DNA of 64,000 bases from Owenia fusiformis (taxonomy: Eukaryota > Annelida > Polychaeta > Sabellida > Oweniidae). The position numbers and the translations under genes are program-made. The DNA is taken from contig CAIIXF020000005.1 in NCBI GenBank assembly GCA_903813345.2, positions 41,207,394-41,271,393 of the forward strand, written 5' to 3'. This document shows, piece by piece, positions 21,089 to 36,000 of this stretch (its first letter is position 1; every line of letters starts with the position of its first letter). The notes below the pieces were generated by a model that ran no database searches, was not told where the DNA came from, and saw nothing but the letters and a program-made list of their open reading frames with translations.

Positions 21089-24000
21089 GTGAGTCTTAAA
21101 GAAAACCGTGCAGTATGCCTAGATATAATTGTCTATAGTGGGACCATTTGTTAAAAAGGAATCTTTGATTATTCCTGATGACGTAAAGTCGAGGAAGCTA
21201 GATATCCACCCGCATCTTTCAAGTAGATCCCTTGGGGATCAAAGCTGTGACTTTCCCTCAACTTTTCATCTTCAGGAGTAAAATTGTAGGCTTCACATCA
21301 AATTGAAAAGACTATTGACAGCGAGGTTGAAATCTGTAGCTGGAGATTTGAATTTAAACTTTGATTGACAGTTCCAGGCGATTGGAAGCCAGAGTTCTAA
21401 TTCGATATCCTTTAATCTCCAAGTGATCATGCCTATATACGTATTTATACGGCTGCGGGGAAAATGAACAATATTTTCCAACAAAAATGGTATCATCATT
21501 GTCTGACATTTACTTATAAACTTACAATCAGCATTCAAAATATTAAACTAATCCATTTAATTAAGCCACTAATAATCTTGATCACTTCTTGTGTGTTTTG
21601 AATTTTTTTGTTTGGTAATAAGATAAAAACTTGCGATTGAAATTTTGAAGTGAGAAATACCGACTCCAGGACTGACTCAAGCTTTGTGTGAGAATATCGT
21701 TGTTGCATTATGGCTGCCAATCCTCTTTGTTATCTTTGATAACTTAAATACCAGTGGACGGAGATGGTTCAATTTTATATGCTGATGCCTCCTAGGGACA
21801 AACAAGCTCTGCTGAAAAAGGAATTTTCAAGATGGCAACTGAATTTCAAAATAACCATTTTCATTAATAAACGTAATCTTAGACAAATTAAGTACCAGTT
21901 GATTGATAAGATTCAAATATTACATGCTGATCCTGAAGACAAAGGAGTTCTGCTTGAGAAGAAAATTTCAAGATGACAGCTGAATTTCAAAATGGCCACC
22001 ATTTTCATAAAAAAGCATCATCGTTAAGGTTAAGATCTTCCACTAACAAATAATACATAATTTTATATAATTCTCTATGTCTACACATGGTAAAATCATC
22101 TTTTTCTAACTAGATTCCGCTAGATTTTGGCCTATAACTAATTGGGTGTAAGACTATATCCCTTCATTTCTTGGGAACTTAATCTTCATTCCCTGGGCAT
22201 CCTTGGTCCAAGGGTATTTCACTTCTTTACATAGCTGCTATATATATTCCTTGGGATTATCAGCTGGTAAATATCAATAGGATATCTTGACATGAATCAA
22301 TAAACATTAATTTAATTGCTCCAAACAATTGACGAGTGTATTAATTTCATCAATATCATTAATATTTAGTGTTATTGAAACCATTATTAACCCCTTGCCA
22401 ACTGTTTGTGACTATAGTTATGCATGGTGTGACCTTTAACAAATTTTTTATTATTATTTTATTGAGCAGTTTCATGCAAGCTTTCATTTGATGCAATTCA
22501 TGTCTTAGATATCAACTTATACTCATCAATTAAGCATTGAAGTCAAAATATGAATTTTAGCCACCAGTTCAGTTGGTCAAGGGAAATCTATTATTTCTTA
22601 CAAGTTGAGTACTTTATCTACTTACAATCCATTAAGGCCACAAATGTTTAAATACAATATATTAATTTTGGGATATATTTAAAGAGCCATTGGTTCTATA
22701 ATATCACTTAAAATCCCAAGTACAAGAATATACAAGAATATATAATCATGTGGCATAAATATATATAATTCATGGTAAAGACAGGTAAACTAACTTGTGA
22801 CCATAATACATTACATACATCGGTGAACTAATCTAAGTGCCATTATATAAGAGGCAGGCTGTTAAATTTTCATTTATTCAATTCTTCCAGACTCTATTGA
22901 GTATTTTGATATGAGATTAGGAACACATAATAGAATTTTGAAAACAAGTCCAGAAATGACACAGGAGTTTAACCTTAACAGTTATTAGTCATCTTCTGTT
23001 CTCATGTAAGATGATTTCAAAATTTATGTAGGCGTTAAGCATGGACGTAGGCTTGATTTATTTATACTCAAATATATATGGAGATAAAAGGAACAAAATT
23101 CATGAAGTCAGACTGAAACATTCATTATTCAGTTCTGTTAATATAAGGAGAGACTCATGAAGTGGAATGATACTTCAAATTTTAGCAAACCTAAGAAAGA
23201 ACATTGAACAAAGCTAAAAATCATGAATATGTATATGCACACAGAAAAGCACAATACCTTTAAGTTTTAAAAGGAAAGATTAAAGAACGCTTATTTAAAG
23301 AATCTTTGTTTGTGACATGTTATAATAACAATGAAGGAGATAGTAAGTGAGTTTACAAGCAACACCTCTGGACATGGATGGGGAATGGTTGGCCGGACCA
23401 GTAGCAAATTTGGCAAGGCATTATGGATAGCCATTACACTTATATCAACCATAGCTGCCATTATTTGGGTGGCAACAATAATAGTTCGCTACGTCAAATA
23501 TGAAACAATAGATAGAGTTGAGGCTAAAGTAGATGACATCATATTCCCATCTGTAACCGTGTGTCCACTTTATGGGTACTCACAAGAGAAACTAGGAGAA
23601 GTATATTCTGACCCAAATCATGATTTTTTGTCTCATATCAACTTCTTAAATTCATTATCTGTTAATTCCGCAGAAATTGGGCAGATTACAAATGAAACTT
23701 ATTTGTCTTTTCTTAAAACTGTAGTTTCATCAGCAAAATCAAATAGGGGGTTCTATGAGAGCCTTGGAGTGGCGGGAATTTCAGCTATGGGCCATGAGCT
23801 CCATAATTTCATACCTGTCTGTCTATATCAAGAAAATGATTGCACAGAGGCAGACTTTAAGAAGTTAGTTCACCATGAATACAAAAATTGTTATACATTT
23901 AATGGAGGGGACATCAACTTAACGAAACCAATAATTGCCAGCACGGGAGCCCAGAAAGGCCTCTCCCTGACACTTTACTTGGAAAATTCAGAAGATTCTT

Positions 24001-27000
24001 ATGTGACTTATGATACTAATCGTGTATTAACAGCTGCATCAGGTGCAAGGGTTATTATACATGAAAAGGGAACTTTACCTGATCCTGACAATGAAGGATT
24101 TGATGTCGAGCCAGGACATCTGATCAATGTGGCTCTCTCTGCAAACAAGCGGCAACTTATGAGTCCACCATGGGGTGAATGTGCTGAACATAATACACTT
24201 CACTCAACTGACTACAAATATACTCGAGATACATGTAAAATCAAATGCATGGAGAAGGTGATCGAACAACAATGTGGATGTAGACAAGATTTGCTCCCAG
24301 TTGAGATTAACGAAACAACAAATGCTGGTGTACAAGCCTGTGGTAAATTTAACAGAGAGGAGTGGCTAAAGGCATCAGAGGCCAATAGTACTGTTCTGAA
24401 GGAGGATATTGCAAGAGTTAGATGCGCAAAGGAGGACTTTTCATGGACAACACTTTCTGAAGGTATCCCTGACTGTGAATGTGAATATAACTGTACATAC
24501 GTTAACTACCAGATTGAGACGTCTCAGTCAGTTTGGCCAATGAGAGGCTCTGAATTAGACTTCTATTGTCAATTGAGTTATACTCAAAACGCTTCTGAAT
24601 CAGCTTTCTTAAAATGGTTTTATAACAGTATCGGTATCTATTGCTCTAACATTATGGAGTATGTGAATGTTTCACAGAAATATGGCAATGAAGTGAGAGC
24701 TAATGTTCTCCGTGTCAATGTGTATTTCAAAAATCTTGAGATGAAGTACACAATCCAAGAAGAAGGGTTCCCATTGGTTTCAATGATATCAGAAATCGGG
24801 GGAGTTCTTGGCATATTCATTGGCGTTTCAATTATCACAATACTTGAGCTTTTTGTCTTTTGCAGTGGCATTATTTATGCATTAATAGGTAGCAAAAAGG
24901 TCTCCAGTGAGATAGATGTGAAAGAAATTACGTCAACATCAAAAAACAATTTTGAGGAATTGTCACATCACAAAAGGTCAAATTAGGTCACCATTAAGTG
25001 TGAATTGGCTTACATATGTTGGGTTTTATTTCGAAGTCGTGTCTTCAAATAAAACTGGTTCAATTTTTCATGAATTAATATTGATTTTGTCACTGTTTCC
25101 AAATCAACCACTTCATCTTTGCTAGATATCCAATCTTGAGAGATGTTCACTGATCTTTTTGTTGACTTTTTTATCACACCATCGGTGGGATATAGTCGTC
25201 ATGCTGGTCGTGATCGTGGTCGTGATCGTGGTCGTGGTCGTGATCGTGATCATGATCATCCCGCTTTTTGTCATCGCCGTTTAAGGAAAACTGCTCATCA
25301 GATTTTCTCCAAATTCGCAGAGATGATAGAGCATATGAAGTACTAGAGCTGATTAACTTTTGGGTGGCCATCTTGTTTTCTGGCGGCCATTTTGAAGGTT
25401 TTTCGAAAAATCTTGTCATCGCCATTTCAGGAAAACCTCTCATTGGATTTCCTTCAAATTTACACAAATGATAGAGGATATCAAGTACTAGAGCTGATTA
25501 ACTTTTGGGCGGCCATCTTGTTTTCTGGCAGCCATTTTGAAGATTTTTCGAAAAATCTTGTCATCGCCATTTCAGAAAATCCGCTCATTTCCTTCAAATT
25601 TACACACATGAGAGAGGATATCAAGTACTAGAGCTGATTAACTTTTGGGCGGCCATCTTGTTTTCTGGTGGCCATTTTGAAGGTTTTTCGAAAAATCTTG
25701 TCATCGCCATTTCAGGAAAACCGCTCATCGGATTTCCTTCAAATTTACACAAATGATAGAGGATATCAAGTACTAGAGCTGATTAACTTTTGGGCGGCCA
25801 TCTTGTTTTCTGGTGGCCATTTTGAAGGTTTTTTGAAAAATCTTGTCATTGCCATTTCAGGAAATAGGCCAAGCAAATGGGCTCATAAAAGGCCCAAACA
25901 TCCCAAAAATTGCAACAGTTTTTAAATTAGTCTTATATTATGTATTATTATCAGTTGAAAAACATATCAAAAATATAGAAAAATGTATGCAGTGGACAAA
26001 TATGAAATTTCACTTCCTAGGTACCCCCTACAACCCTACCCCAAAATTGAGTATTGGTAGGAAACAATTTTTTCTTCCCAAATGGAATACTTTAGTCAAG
26101 TATTCAAGCTTTATTATGATAGATCACATATTCACAAATAATTAAAATATTATTTTAATCAATTTCGAGACCAGTAATTGGTCATTTGACCCCAAAGTAT
26201 AACAAAATAGGCCACAAAACAGGCATGTTATCACATATCTATTTAGATATTTTAGGATCAGTTTGTCAGAAAAGCATGAAAAAAATCATGGTATTACATA
26301 TTCATATGAACTTCATATTTGGTGAGTGTCAGAATTCTAAGGTGTAGTACTTAGGAAGAAAAAAATTATTTCATTTTCATAGTTTTGCCCCGCCTACTAT
26401 AGGGGAGACTATAGTTTTGATGATTAACTCCCACAATGCATCAAAGTATTAGAGTTGACATCTAAATCATATATATACTAGGCTTGTCATCATCTAAAAT
26501 ACAAGTTTTGTGAAGGTTTATACCTTATTAGTATGAAAAATAGGAATTATTAGTTGCACCAGGTGAAATGTTAAGGTGACCTCACTTTTATTTGGTGAAT
26601 AATTACATATCACCACTCTGGTATTAGGGTATTTGATAACTGCTCTATACTAGGCTTACATATATGTATCTAAATAATGTAAGTTGTAGTTTTTGTGGAA
26701 TTTAATATTGTTTAAATTATTAATTACAATCAGCAATTACAAAATTTGCATATATTTAAATTCATCAGATAAATAAATCATTACATAAGAGTACATTACT
26801 ATGGAACTATCAATTGGATGTTGGAAAACATTGAGTGTACATGTACTGCATTCGGAATCAGATGCAGATATTGTGATTGTGAAAACTGCAATCCAAAGTG
26901 TCCAAACCTCAAACACAGTACTCATACAGATCCCATTGTGCTTCTGATTTATCATGCACAAAACACAAACTTCAACATTTTCTTCAAACCTGAACCAAAA

Positions 27001-30000
27001 GCAGCAACCCAAGAAACAAAATGTTGGAATATAAATGAAATAAGATTGTCTTTGGGAAAAGTGGTCTGTGACAATATTTTGTTTCTTTTCTGGGGTGTGA
27101 CATCGCATTCAGGTTATATATGGCATAGACAAGATGCTATTATTGAGGCAGATAAAAAGAGTGAGTTCTTTAGAAAACAAGCGGTTGTTTTTAAATTAAT
27201 AAAAGCACTGGTGATCTGCTCGATTACGCTTGTCGTTTCGGTAACAAAATGTCTAAACGTCGAAAGTACGATATTTCTTTTTCCTTTTTTTCACGCGTTG
27301 TAGGCAGAATCCCCACGATGTTTTTTTCTCACGGAATTGTTGATTTAATTCCTTACTTAAGTTAAATAAACGGTTTCAGTTAAAAGTGCAGATCTTAATT
27401 GTTTATCGAAATACCATTTATGTAACTTAAGTGAGGAATTAAATCGAAGATTCTGTTGTCTTCTGAACTATTTGTTCGCAAATATGTACATTTTTTAAAC
27501 ATATAATACTGATACATGTTTGTGATAACAATGTTGTGGGAATTCTGCCTACAATGTGTGAAATAAAGAAAAAAGAAAAATCAAACCTTCGATGTTCCGA
27601 CATTTTGTTACAACGTAAACAAGTAGAAAACCAGTGAAATGCAAGCAACTCTGTCATTGCAGAAGAACATGCTCTTTTGTCAATTTATGGTGGAAAAATG
27701 GTGAAACCCTAAATTATCTTAAGCTTCTAAAATTCTATTAAAAGAGAGCAGCAAGATCTGAATTATTGCAGCCCCGTGTTCTTCCTCCATTTTCTGATGC
27801 TGCGGAATACCACAGTTACAGAGAGCACCATCAGATCCAGGAGTGGGAGGGAAATAAACTGCCTCCATTATAATTGGGCTGGGAAATAAGCAACGATGTA
27901 CCAATTGCCTAAATGCAGCTCCCCTTTCTCAGAGATCATCCATTGTGTGTGTAAGGCAGATTGTATTTCTATGAGATGTTCTTGTAGAAAAATGAAATAA
28001 CTGTTCTTTGACATGTAAGGTATGCAAAGGCCAGAAAAAAATTGGGCCCATAAAAGGCCTTAAGGCCCCGAAAAGTGGGCCTTTTTGGTCATAAATGGGC
28101 CTTTTAAAGCCTTATTTTTAATTGAAGAAAATGGGTCTCAATATTTCAAAATTTGGGCCCACTTCAGGGTTTTAGGGGCCCAAAATTTTTTCTGTGGAAG
28201 TTTTTTTCTCAGACCTGACATTTGCCCCCCCCCCCTTGTTGGTTCCCATATCCGCCCCTGATGAAGGCTGGTGATAGACAAGGTTGTAACTGATTGTTGT
28301 TACAACATAATAGTATTAAGCTTATTTAATCAGCATTCTTTTTTTGCTCTCTATAAGTAAGACACATACATGAAGGTTAAGATTACAAAATTAAGGCAGC
28401 ATTTTTGATAATGAACATAACATAATCGAACCAGGCCCTGTATAAAGACCAGGGATTTACTTTGCGTTACACTAGTTAACTCAGGAGGATTTATTATCCC
28501 ATCGAACGAAGTTCGGAGGGATATAGGGAACGCCTCCGTCCATCCGTCCGTCCGTACGTACGTCCGTACGTACATCCGTCCGTCCGTCTGTCCGTCCGTC
28601 CGTCCGGGCAATAACTCAAATACCGTTGGCCCGATTTTGTTCATATTTTGTACACATATACCCTATGGGAGTAGAAGTTCTGCTCGAAAGCCGATTTTCA
28701 AAATGGCTGCTCATTTCAAAATGGCGGCCATTTTAGTGCCGATTTTACAGTAATTTAGGTGCAATATGTAAAACTGTAATAGCAATATGTTTTAAATGTA
28801 AAAAAATTATAAAGGACATTAATAATGCTACAAATGTAGATATTAAAGAAGCACATGGCAGCCATCTTGATAAATGGCGGCCTTTACTCGTCATTTTACG
28901 ATTTTTGCTGTAACTCAAAAAATAGTGGAGCGATTTTGTTCATATTTGGTATGTGAATATTATAAGCATTGCACACTGTCTAAAGACACTTTTGGTAGAA
29001 GGCGGCCATTTTCAAAAAAAAATTGAAAAATGGCCACCATTTTAACGTATTTTACTATAACTCGAAAAGTAGTGGAGCGATTTTGTTCATATTTGTTATG
29101 TGAATACTATAAGCATGGCACACTGTCCTATGACACTTTTGGTAGAAGGCGGCCATTTTGAAAAAAATTTTGAAAAATGGCCGCCATTTTAACGTATTTT
29201 GCTATAACTAGAAAAGTAGTGGAGCGATTTTGTTCATATTTGGTATGTGAATACTATAAGCATGGCACACTGTCCTATGACACTTTGGGTAGAAGGTGGC
29301 CATTTTGAAAAAAAATTGAAAAATGGCCGCCATTTTAACATATTTTACTATAACTAGAAAAGTAGTGGAGCGATTTTGTTCATATTTGGTATGTGAATAC
29401 TATAAGCATGGCACACTGTCCTATGACACTTTTGGTAGAAGGCGGCCATTTTGAAAAATGGCCGCCATTCTAACGTATTTTACTATAACTCGAAAAGTAG
29501 TAGAGCGATTTTGTTCATATTTGGTATGTGAATACAATAAGCATGGCACACTGTCTATTTCTAATGACACTTTTGGTAGAAGGTGGCCATTTTGAAAAAT
29601 GGCCGCCATTTTAACGTATTTTACTATAACTCAAAAAGTAGTGGAGCGATTTGAATACTATAAGCATGGCACACTGTCCTATGACACTTTTGGTAGAAGG
29701 CGGCCATTTTGAAAAATGGCCGCCATTCTAACGTATTTAACTATAACTCGAAAAGTAGTAGAGCGATTTTGTTCATATTTGGTATGTGAATACAATAAGC
29801 ATGGCACACTGTCTATTTCTAATGACACTTTTGGTAGAAGGTGGCCATTTTGAAAAATGGCCGCCATTTTAACGTATTTTACTATAACTCAAAAAGTAGT
29901 GGAGCGATTTTGTTCATATTTGATATGTGAATGCTTTAAGCATGGCACATTGTCTAATTAAACTTTTGAGAGTAGTCGGCCATTTTGAAAAATGGCCACC

Positions 30001-33000
30001 ATTTTTATGTGTGTTATTTTACAAGTACGTGTATGATTTTTCAAAAATTTTAGAGGTGGCTACTTAAAAGCATATTATTTCTTCTGATGACAACTTGGCT
30101 AGTGAGCAACCATTTTGAAAATGGTGGCCTTTCTGGTATGTTGTTTTATGATATTTGCTATTCGTTTGTAAAAATGCCAGCCATTTCTGTTCGATGGGAT
30201 TCGCTACGCTTTGGCGTTGCCGTTGTTCTGGTTAATGTAGAAACCTTTTCCTCATTTTTTATTGAATTTCATCTTGAAATCGAACATTCTTCAGTTGAAC
30301 TTCTTCATTTCATTTCTCAATATTACTGTGTGGTTAAGAACACCTTAGTCAAAAGTAACAATTTTTCCTTAATACAGGGCGAGCCAAAAATGTAACCCAA
30401 ACAAATCTTAATAATCCAGTCCAATCATCCTGCATGGATTTAGTGTCATATTTGGAAGAATTGAGTCTTGGTCAATGTATTATCAATCTACCCAGTCTGA
30501 GTGGTCTCTAGTGGTCACGATTTTATGGCCATTTTATACCATGCCATGAAATATGGGTGTCATGCCTGGAGGCCAACTTGAACGTATCGTGCGTTGTTGT
30601 TCAAATCAGGAGCATAAAAATCATGTGTTATGACTCTCATCTTCATTCTTATCTCTTGTTTTAATGTTTCAAGTGTTGTTAGTATCGAAAAAAGGTCCAC
30701 AGATAAAAAAAACTGGTGGTATTGATATCCAGTCAGTTAGGCACATTTCGATATTTTGAGCACATTTGTAAATGGCCATAAAATCGTGACTATTAAGGAT
30801 AGATCAATGACACTTAGTAGAATGAAAGAACATTGAACAAGGTAATTGTGCCAAATATGATGTCAAACCCATGCTGAATGACTGGGTTATTAACAAACAT
30901 TTGGCTGGGTTACCTTTTTTGGCTCATATTAATAAACTGATGCCAGGGACAGGGATATTTAACATTTTGTTGCCTTTTCAAGGACATTTTTTGACCACTG
31001 ATTGTAACAAATCGTTCTCTGTTTTACCAGAAAAGGTATATTATATATCAAATTGAATTTAAAAGGAAAAACATTTGATAATTTAACAGTTATCAACTAA
31101 AAGTAGGGCTTCCCCTATATTTCACCTGGCATTTGCTGTTTTTCTACTTTTTTTTTACATAATCCTTTCCTGAAAACCTCAAAAACTGTTTTCAGGACAA
31201 AATAAGCCTTTACAAATAATTTAGTTGTGCTATTGAGTTCAAATATGACATATCTTGGAAGTAATTAAACAAAAGTAAGGTCACCCCAAAAGTGGATGTG
31301 GTAAAATATTGAAATTTCAAATATTATTTTCACGCTCAATATTCACTTAATGACCCTGATACTTATCAAAGACAATGTTCAGGTGTACAATACCCTCCTT
31401 GATATTTTTCATGCAATTCTGATAAATAGATACAGAAATAAATACATTGTTATATTAAATTCGGGCTATTTGATGGCCTATTTTCAGATATTTGGCGCTA
31501 GAAATGCCAATTACTGCACTCAAATAGTTGGTTAACAATTTTTAGTTGCTCTTATGTCAGTAAACTATCATAATATTACTCGTTTAGTTGACAAGAGTAT
31601 TCCATTTTGAAATAAAAAAATATTTACAATCCCATACTCAAATTTGGAGGGGGGTACCTGGAATGTGACATTTCATATTTGTCCACTGCATATATTTTTC
31701 TATATTTTTGATATGTTTTTCAACTGGTATCAATACACAATATAAGCCTAATTTAAAAACTGTTGCAATTTTTGGGATGTTAAACTTCCATTTGCCTAGC
31801 CTAAAAACCGCTCATCGGATTTCCTTCAAATTTACACACATGATAGAGGATATCAAGTACTAGAGCTAATTAACTTTGTGGCAGCCATCTTGTTTTCTGG
31901 TGGCCATTTGAAGTTTTTTCGAAAAAATCTTGTCATCGCCAATTTAGGAAAACCGCTCATCGGATTTCCTTCAAATTCGCACAGATGATAGAGGATATCA
32001 AGTACTAGAGCTGATTATCTTTTGGGTGGCCATCTTGTTTTCTGGTGGCCATTTTTAAGGTTTTTCAAAAAATCTTGTCATTGCCATTTCAGGAAAACTG
32101 CTCATCGGATTTCTTGTACATGATAGGGGATATCAAGTTCTAGAACTTATTAAATTTTGGGTGGCCATTTTGTTTTCTGGTGGCCATTTTGAAGGTTTTT
32201 CGATAAATCTTCTCATCGCCATTTCAAGAAAACCCCTCATCAGATTTGCTCCAAATTCCCACACATGATAGAGGATATCAAGAACTAGAGCTGATTAACT
32301 TTTGGGTGGCCATCTTGTTTTCTGGTGGCCATTTTGAAGTTTTTTTTGATAAATCTTGTCATCACCATTTTATAAAAAAACGCTTATTGGATTTCCTTCA
32401 AATTCGCACACATGATAGGGGATATCAAGTTCTACACCTATTTGATGGTGTGATCTCGTTCACGTCCTGTGCCTTTTTTTTCCAATCGTATTTTTTTCTA
32501 CAGCACAAATCAAATTCTTATATAAGTTCATTACGTACAAGTACTAAAGTGAGAATTTGTGCAAACATTATACAGATTTCTCAAAATTTTTGGAAATTTT
32601 AAATTAGATCAAGGTGGTGGTGGGGGGAATTTGTTGACTTTGTTACTGTGTCATCTGTATGTATATTATTATGAATCCTATCAATTTCTTCATGTGAAAT
32701 ATTTGGAAATATTTGTTTACCTTCCGCCTTCACGTTAATATGGATATATGAAATTAAGATGTAAAGAAAATCAAGATTTAATACTGATCTTTCTATTGGC
32801 ATTTAAAGGCCCCATGTAAAGTTTAAACCACTTTGGCTTATATTCACTGGCATGTAGCGATTATAGCGGTCCTGTCTTGGCTTATTGAATTGTTACGAAG
32901 CTACGTATGCGGTGCGGAAGTTAGAGAGGAAATGACCATCATTTCAATGTTATAGTTTATGCAGGAAAATTGAGATTAGGCCACTGGAGTATTTGTTTCA

Positions 33001-36000
33001 TGCATTTGTAAAACATTACCCACTCATAGGTCATACTTATCATTAAACCAATAACTCAAATATATGCCCTTGTACACCGATCACCTGTTGAAATTAATAC
33101 AGGCCGATTTCAACAAATGTAAACGGCGATATAATTAAAATCGTATTCAAGCATGACCACGTCCCTACTTCTTTTGTTTTCTTTACAACTAAGCTATGCC
33201 TGCAGTCTATTCAGTGTTGCGTATCGAACCTTGTTTATTATAAAAATAGTGCAACAACAAGCAGAATTCACACATTCACCTTATACTTATTCTCAACTGA
33301 AGACATTGAATTTATCTCTTAAGTTTTACATTATATAAATATCTTAACATGCAGAATACGCAAATAGAGGCTTAGGCCCAACTTTGTATGAATTTTATGA
33401 GAATAATCTGATTTTAGAGAAATGAAAAGAAAAATGTCCACACCCTACACAAAATATTTATGGTTCCCCGGGAATACGTATGTGTTGCTTGTATATTAGA
33501 ATCGTATTCCAGTTACAGAAAGAAGTACATATCATGCTAAACTTTATATAGGGGTTATGCACTGGGAGGTTTTGGATACAGGGAATATCCCAAGGGATAT
33601 ACAATTTATCTTCCCGAGGGACTGAAGGGACCAAGGGAAGATGTATTGTATATCCCAAGATATATTTCCTGTATCCAAACCGACCGTGCATAACTGTTGT
33701 GTTCCATACCTGATGAGGTTAGCATGTATCCCATATGCTCTGGTGTGTTTACTTGCAAAATATGTTATCATTTTCAAAAAAAATTCAAATTTTTTCCAAA
33801 TTTGTTTTCAATTTTTTTCAAAAATGAATTTTTTTTCCCAAATTTTTTTCACATTTTTTTCCAAATTTTTTTTTCAATATTTTTTTTCAAATTTTTATTT
33901 TCAAATTTTCGTTTAAAAAAATATCATATTTTACCACTGATTTCAAAAATACCGTTTTTATTTTGACATGTTATCCTATGGATATCATGCTAAGTATGGA
34001 ATAAATACAGAATATCACATCATTTTGAGTGATATCATTTTTATCGCCGAGTTGATATCAAATATCAACACGAGTGAGCGAAGCGAATGAGTGTTGATAT
34101 TTGATATCTACGAGGCGATAAAATGATATCACGAGAAATTATGTGATATTTGGTTTATCCCATGTTTACGATCACCTTGTGATATAGTTCGTCATAAATA
34201 CAATTTTTTAATTGTTATTTAGCAGCCTTCTAATCAAATTATATACACAATCGTAATTTAATACACCAATGAAACTTAAAGAGAATAAATTAACGGACCT
34301 ATTTTCTCAAAAGAGAATAAATTATCTGACCTAATTTCCAACAATATTGTGGCGCGAAATGCAAATGTGATATCACACGGATATGCCAGAGATAAACGAT
34401 ATCACACACATATGAGTTTGATAAACGATTTTCTGGAAAATATCACACGAATTTCAATGATATCAGAAATATCAAGAGCTGTTATTGTACAGATAACACA
34501 TTAATCGTGGGATAAAAAGTGATATTCGATGGTTTGAAAAGTGATATTCTTTTTACATTTTTTAATTATTTTCAAAAATATTTAAAAAAAGATTTCAAAG
34601 TTGATAAACAATTTCCGAAACCATATTTTTAGATGTATTTATACATGTAGATTTCAAATATGACATCACTTTGACTGAATTTTGAATATTTGATGCCGTA
34701 AATCAAGATAATTTCTACTCGCATCTAGTCTATTCCACAGGTTTGGGACAAGTGTACAGGAAAATCTCCATGTTCAATTGATGTATGATCAATATACGAA
34801 TCGAATGTATTCTCGTGTGCATTACAATATCCACATTGAAACATTTTTGGCCTGCAATGGACGTATAATGAATAGTATAGTTTCTAAATAGCTAAATAAA
34901 GCTGAATAAAGCTGACATAATAGATGTCACGTTTGTTCATCTTGGGCCAGCCTTCCTTTGAGTGCTATGCTAAAAGCTTGCAATAGTCACTTAATTTCAT
35001 GATTTATCAAAGAGTGTTAGTCAAATCTGTCTGAAACCTGAATGATATACTATTAAATGACCCTGTCAATGAACATATTGTGATTAAACATGAAAATGTT
35101 GCTTGTCATACGATTAAACCATGGTTTTAAAGAATTTTAGCATAACATCAATGGAGATTTAGCCCAAGTTTTTTTAAAATGTCATGGAGAATGATTTAAA
35201 TGACATATATGTGTAAATCAAAGCTATTATTGTAGGAAATATACCACTGAATTCAAATATGCTATTCAAAAGAGAGAAAAGTAAGTCATTAGAGGTAAAA
35301 CGTGCAAATCTCTTAAAATCTCATGAAAAAACGAGAATTAGCGAGATTTCAAAATCATTTAGAAACTCCTCTATTAGAATATGAGGCCGTGTTATCATTC
35401 AAATGTAAAGTCACGGTATTGGGTTGCAAGTTAATATCAGATTCAATGCAAATTAATCATTTAATATCAGATGCGCGATCAGTCCAATAATGTAATTTCA
35501 GGTCATCAGTTCGATATCTAGCAGTTGTTCTAACGACACGGTATTACTAGTCTATCATATTATAAATACACACACATATAAATTAATCAAACTGGTACAC
35601 GATAAGCACGACTGCTCTTTCAATTGAGTATAAATGTTGATAAACTTACCCGGAAGCCAACACATACACGTTTAGACGATGCTATTTTCAGTTCAGTGTA
35701 AGAGTAAATGCCCGGATATAGAGGCTTTTCGTGTAAAGTTTTAACCAAGCATTTAGAATCGGGTTATATTGCGTGTAGAATTTATCGATATCAGGGCCGC
35801 TACATGCCAGTGTATATTGTAGTCTTATCCAATGTTATCAAAGTGTGATATGTGAAACTTTTTTTTTAAATTTCAAAAAGTGATTTTTGATAGACTTTTT
35901 GTTCCAAAATTTGTGAATTTATTTAAAACCAACTTTTAGAGGTCACTCATATCTTCTAATTAGCCACAATTCATACCAATGCATAGCATACATCCTCCCA

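Larger units (their letters stand above)
25865..31803. mobile_element. 5.9-kb long-TIR element inserted in family C repeat
   Basis: Ends TAGGC(C/T)AAGCAAATGG-like and the inverse. About 180 bp at each end align closely in inverse orientation (CATCCCAAAAATTGCAACAG, TTGAAAAACATATCAAAAAT, GCAGTGGACAAATATGAAAT), with weaker similarity up to about 0.75 kb inward. The host repeat unit reads CAGGAAAACCGCTC when intact; here CAGGAAA lies left and AAAACCGCTC right, consistent with a 3-bp AAA duplication. The interior has a Helitron copy, a mariner-like hairpin, an inverted repeat and no clear transposase. Confidence 0.8.

Noticed and set aside
25174-25467. Asp-His repeat protein frame on the minus strand
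   Set aside because: Product of the (GTGATC)n tract at the element end.
29421-29867. Two identical 62-codon minus-strand frames
   Set aside because: They are translations of the Helitron-like tandem unit, not genes.
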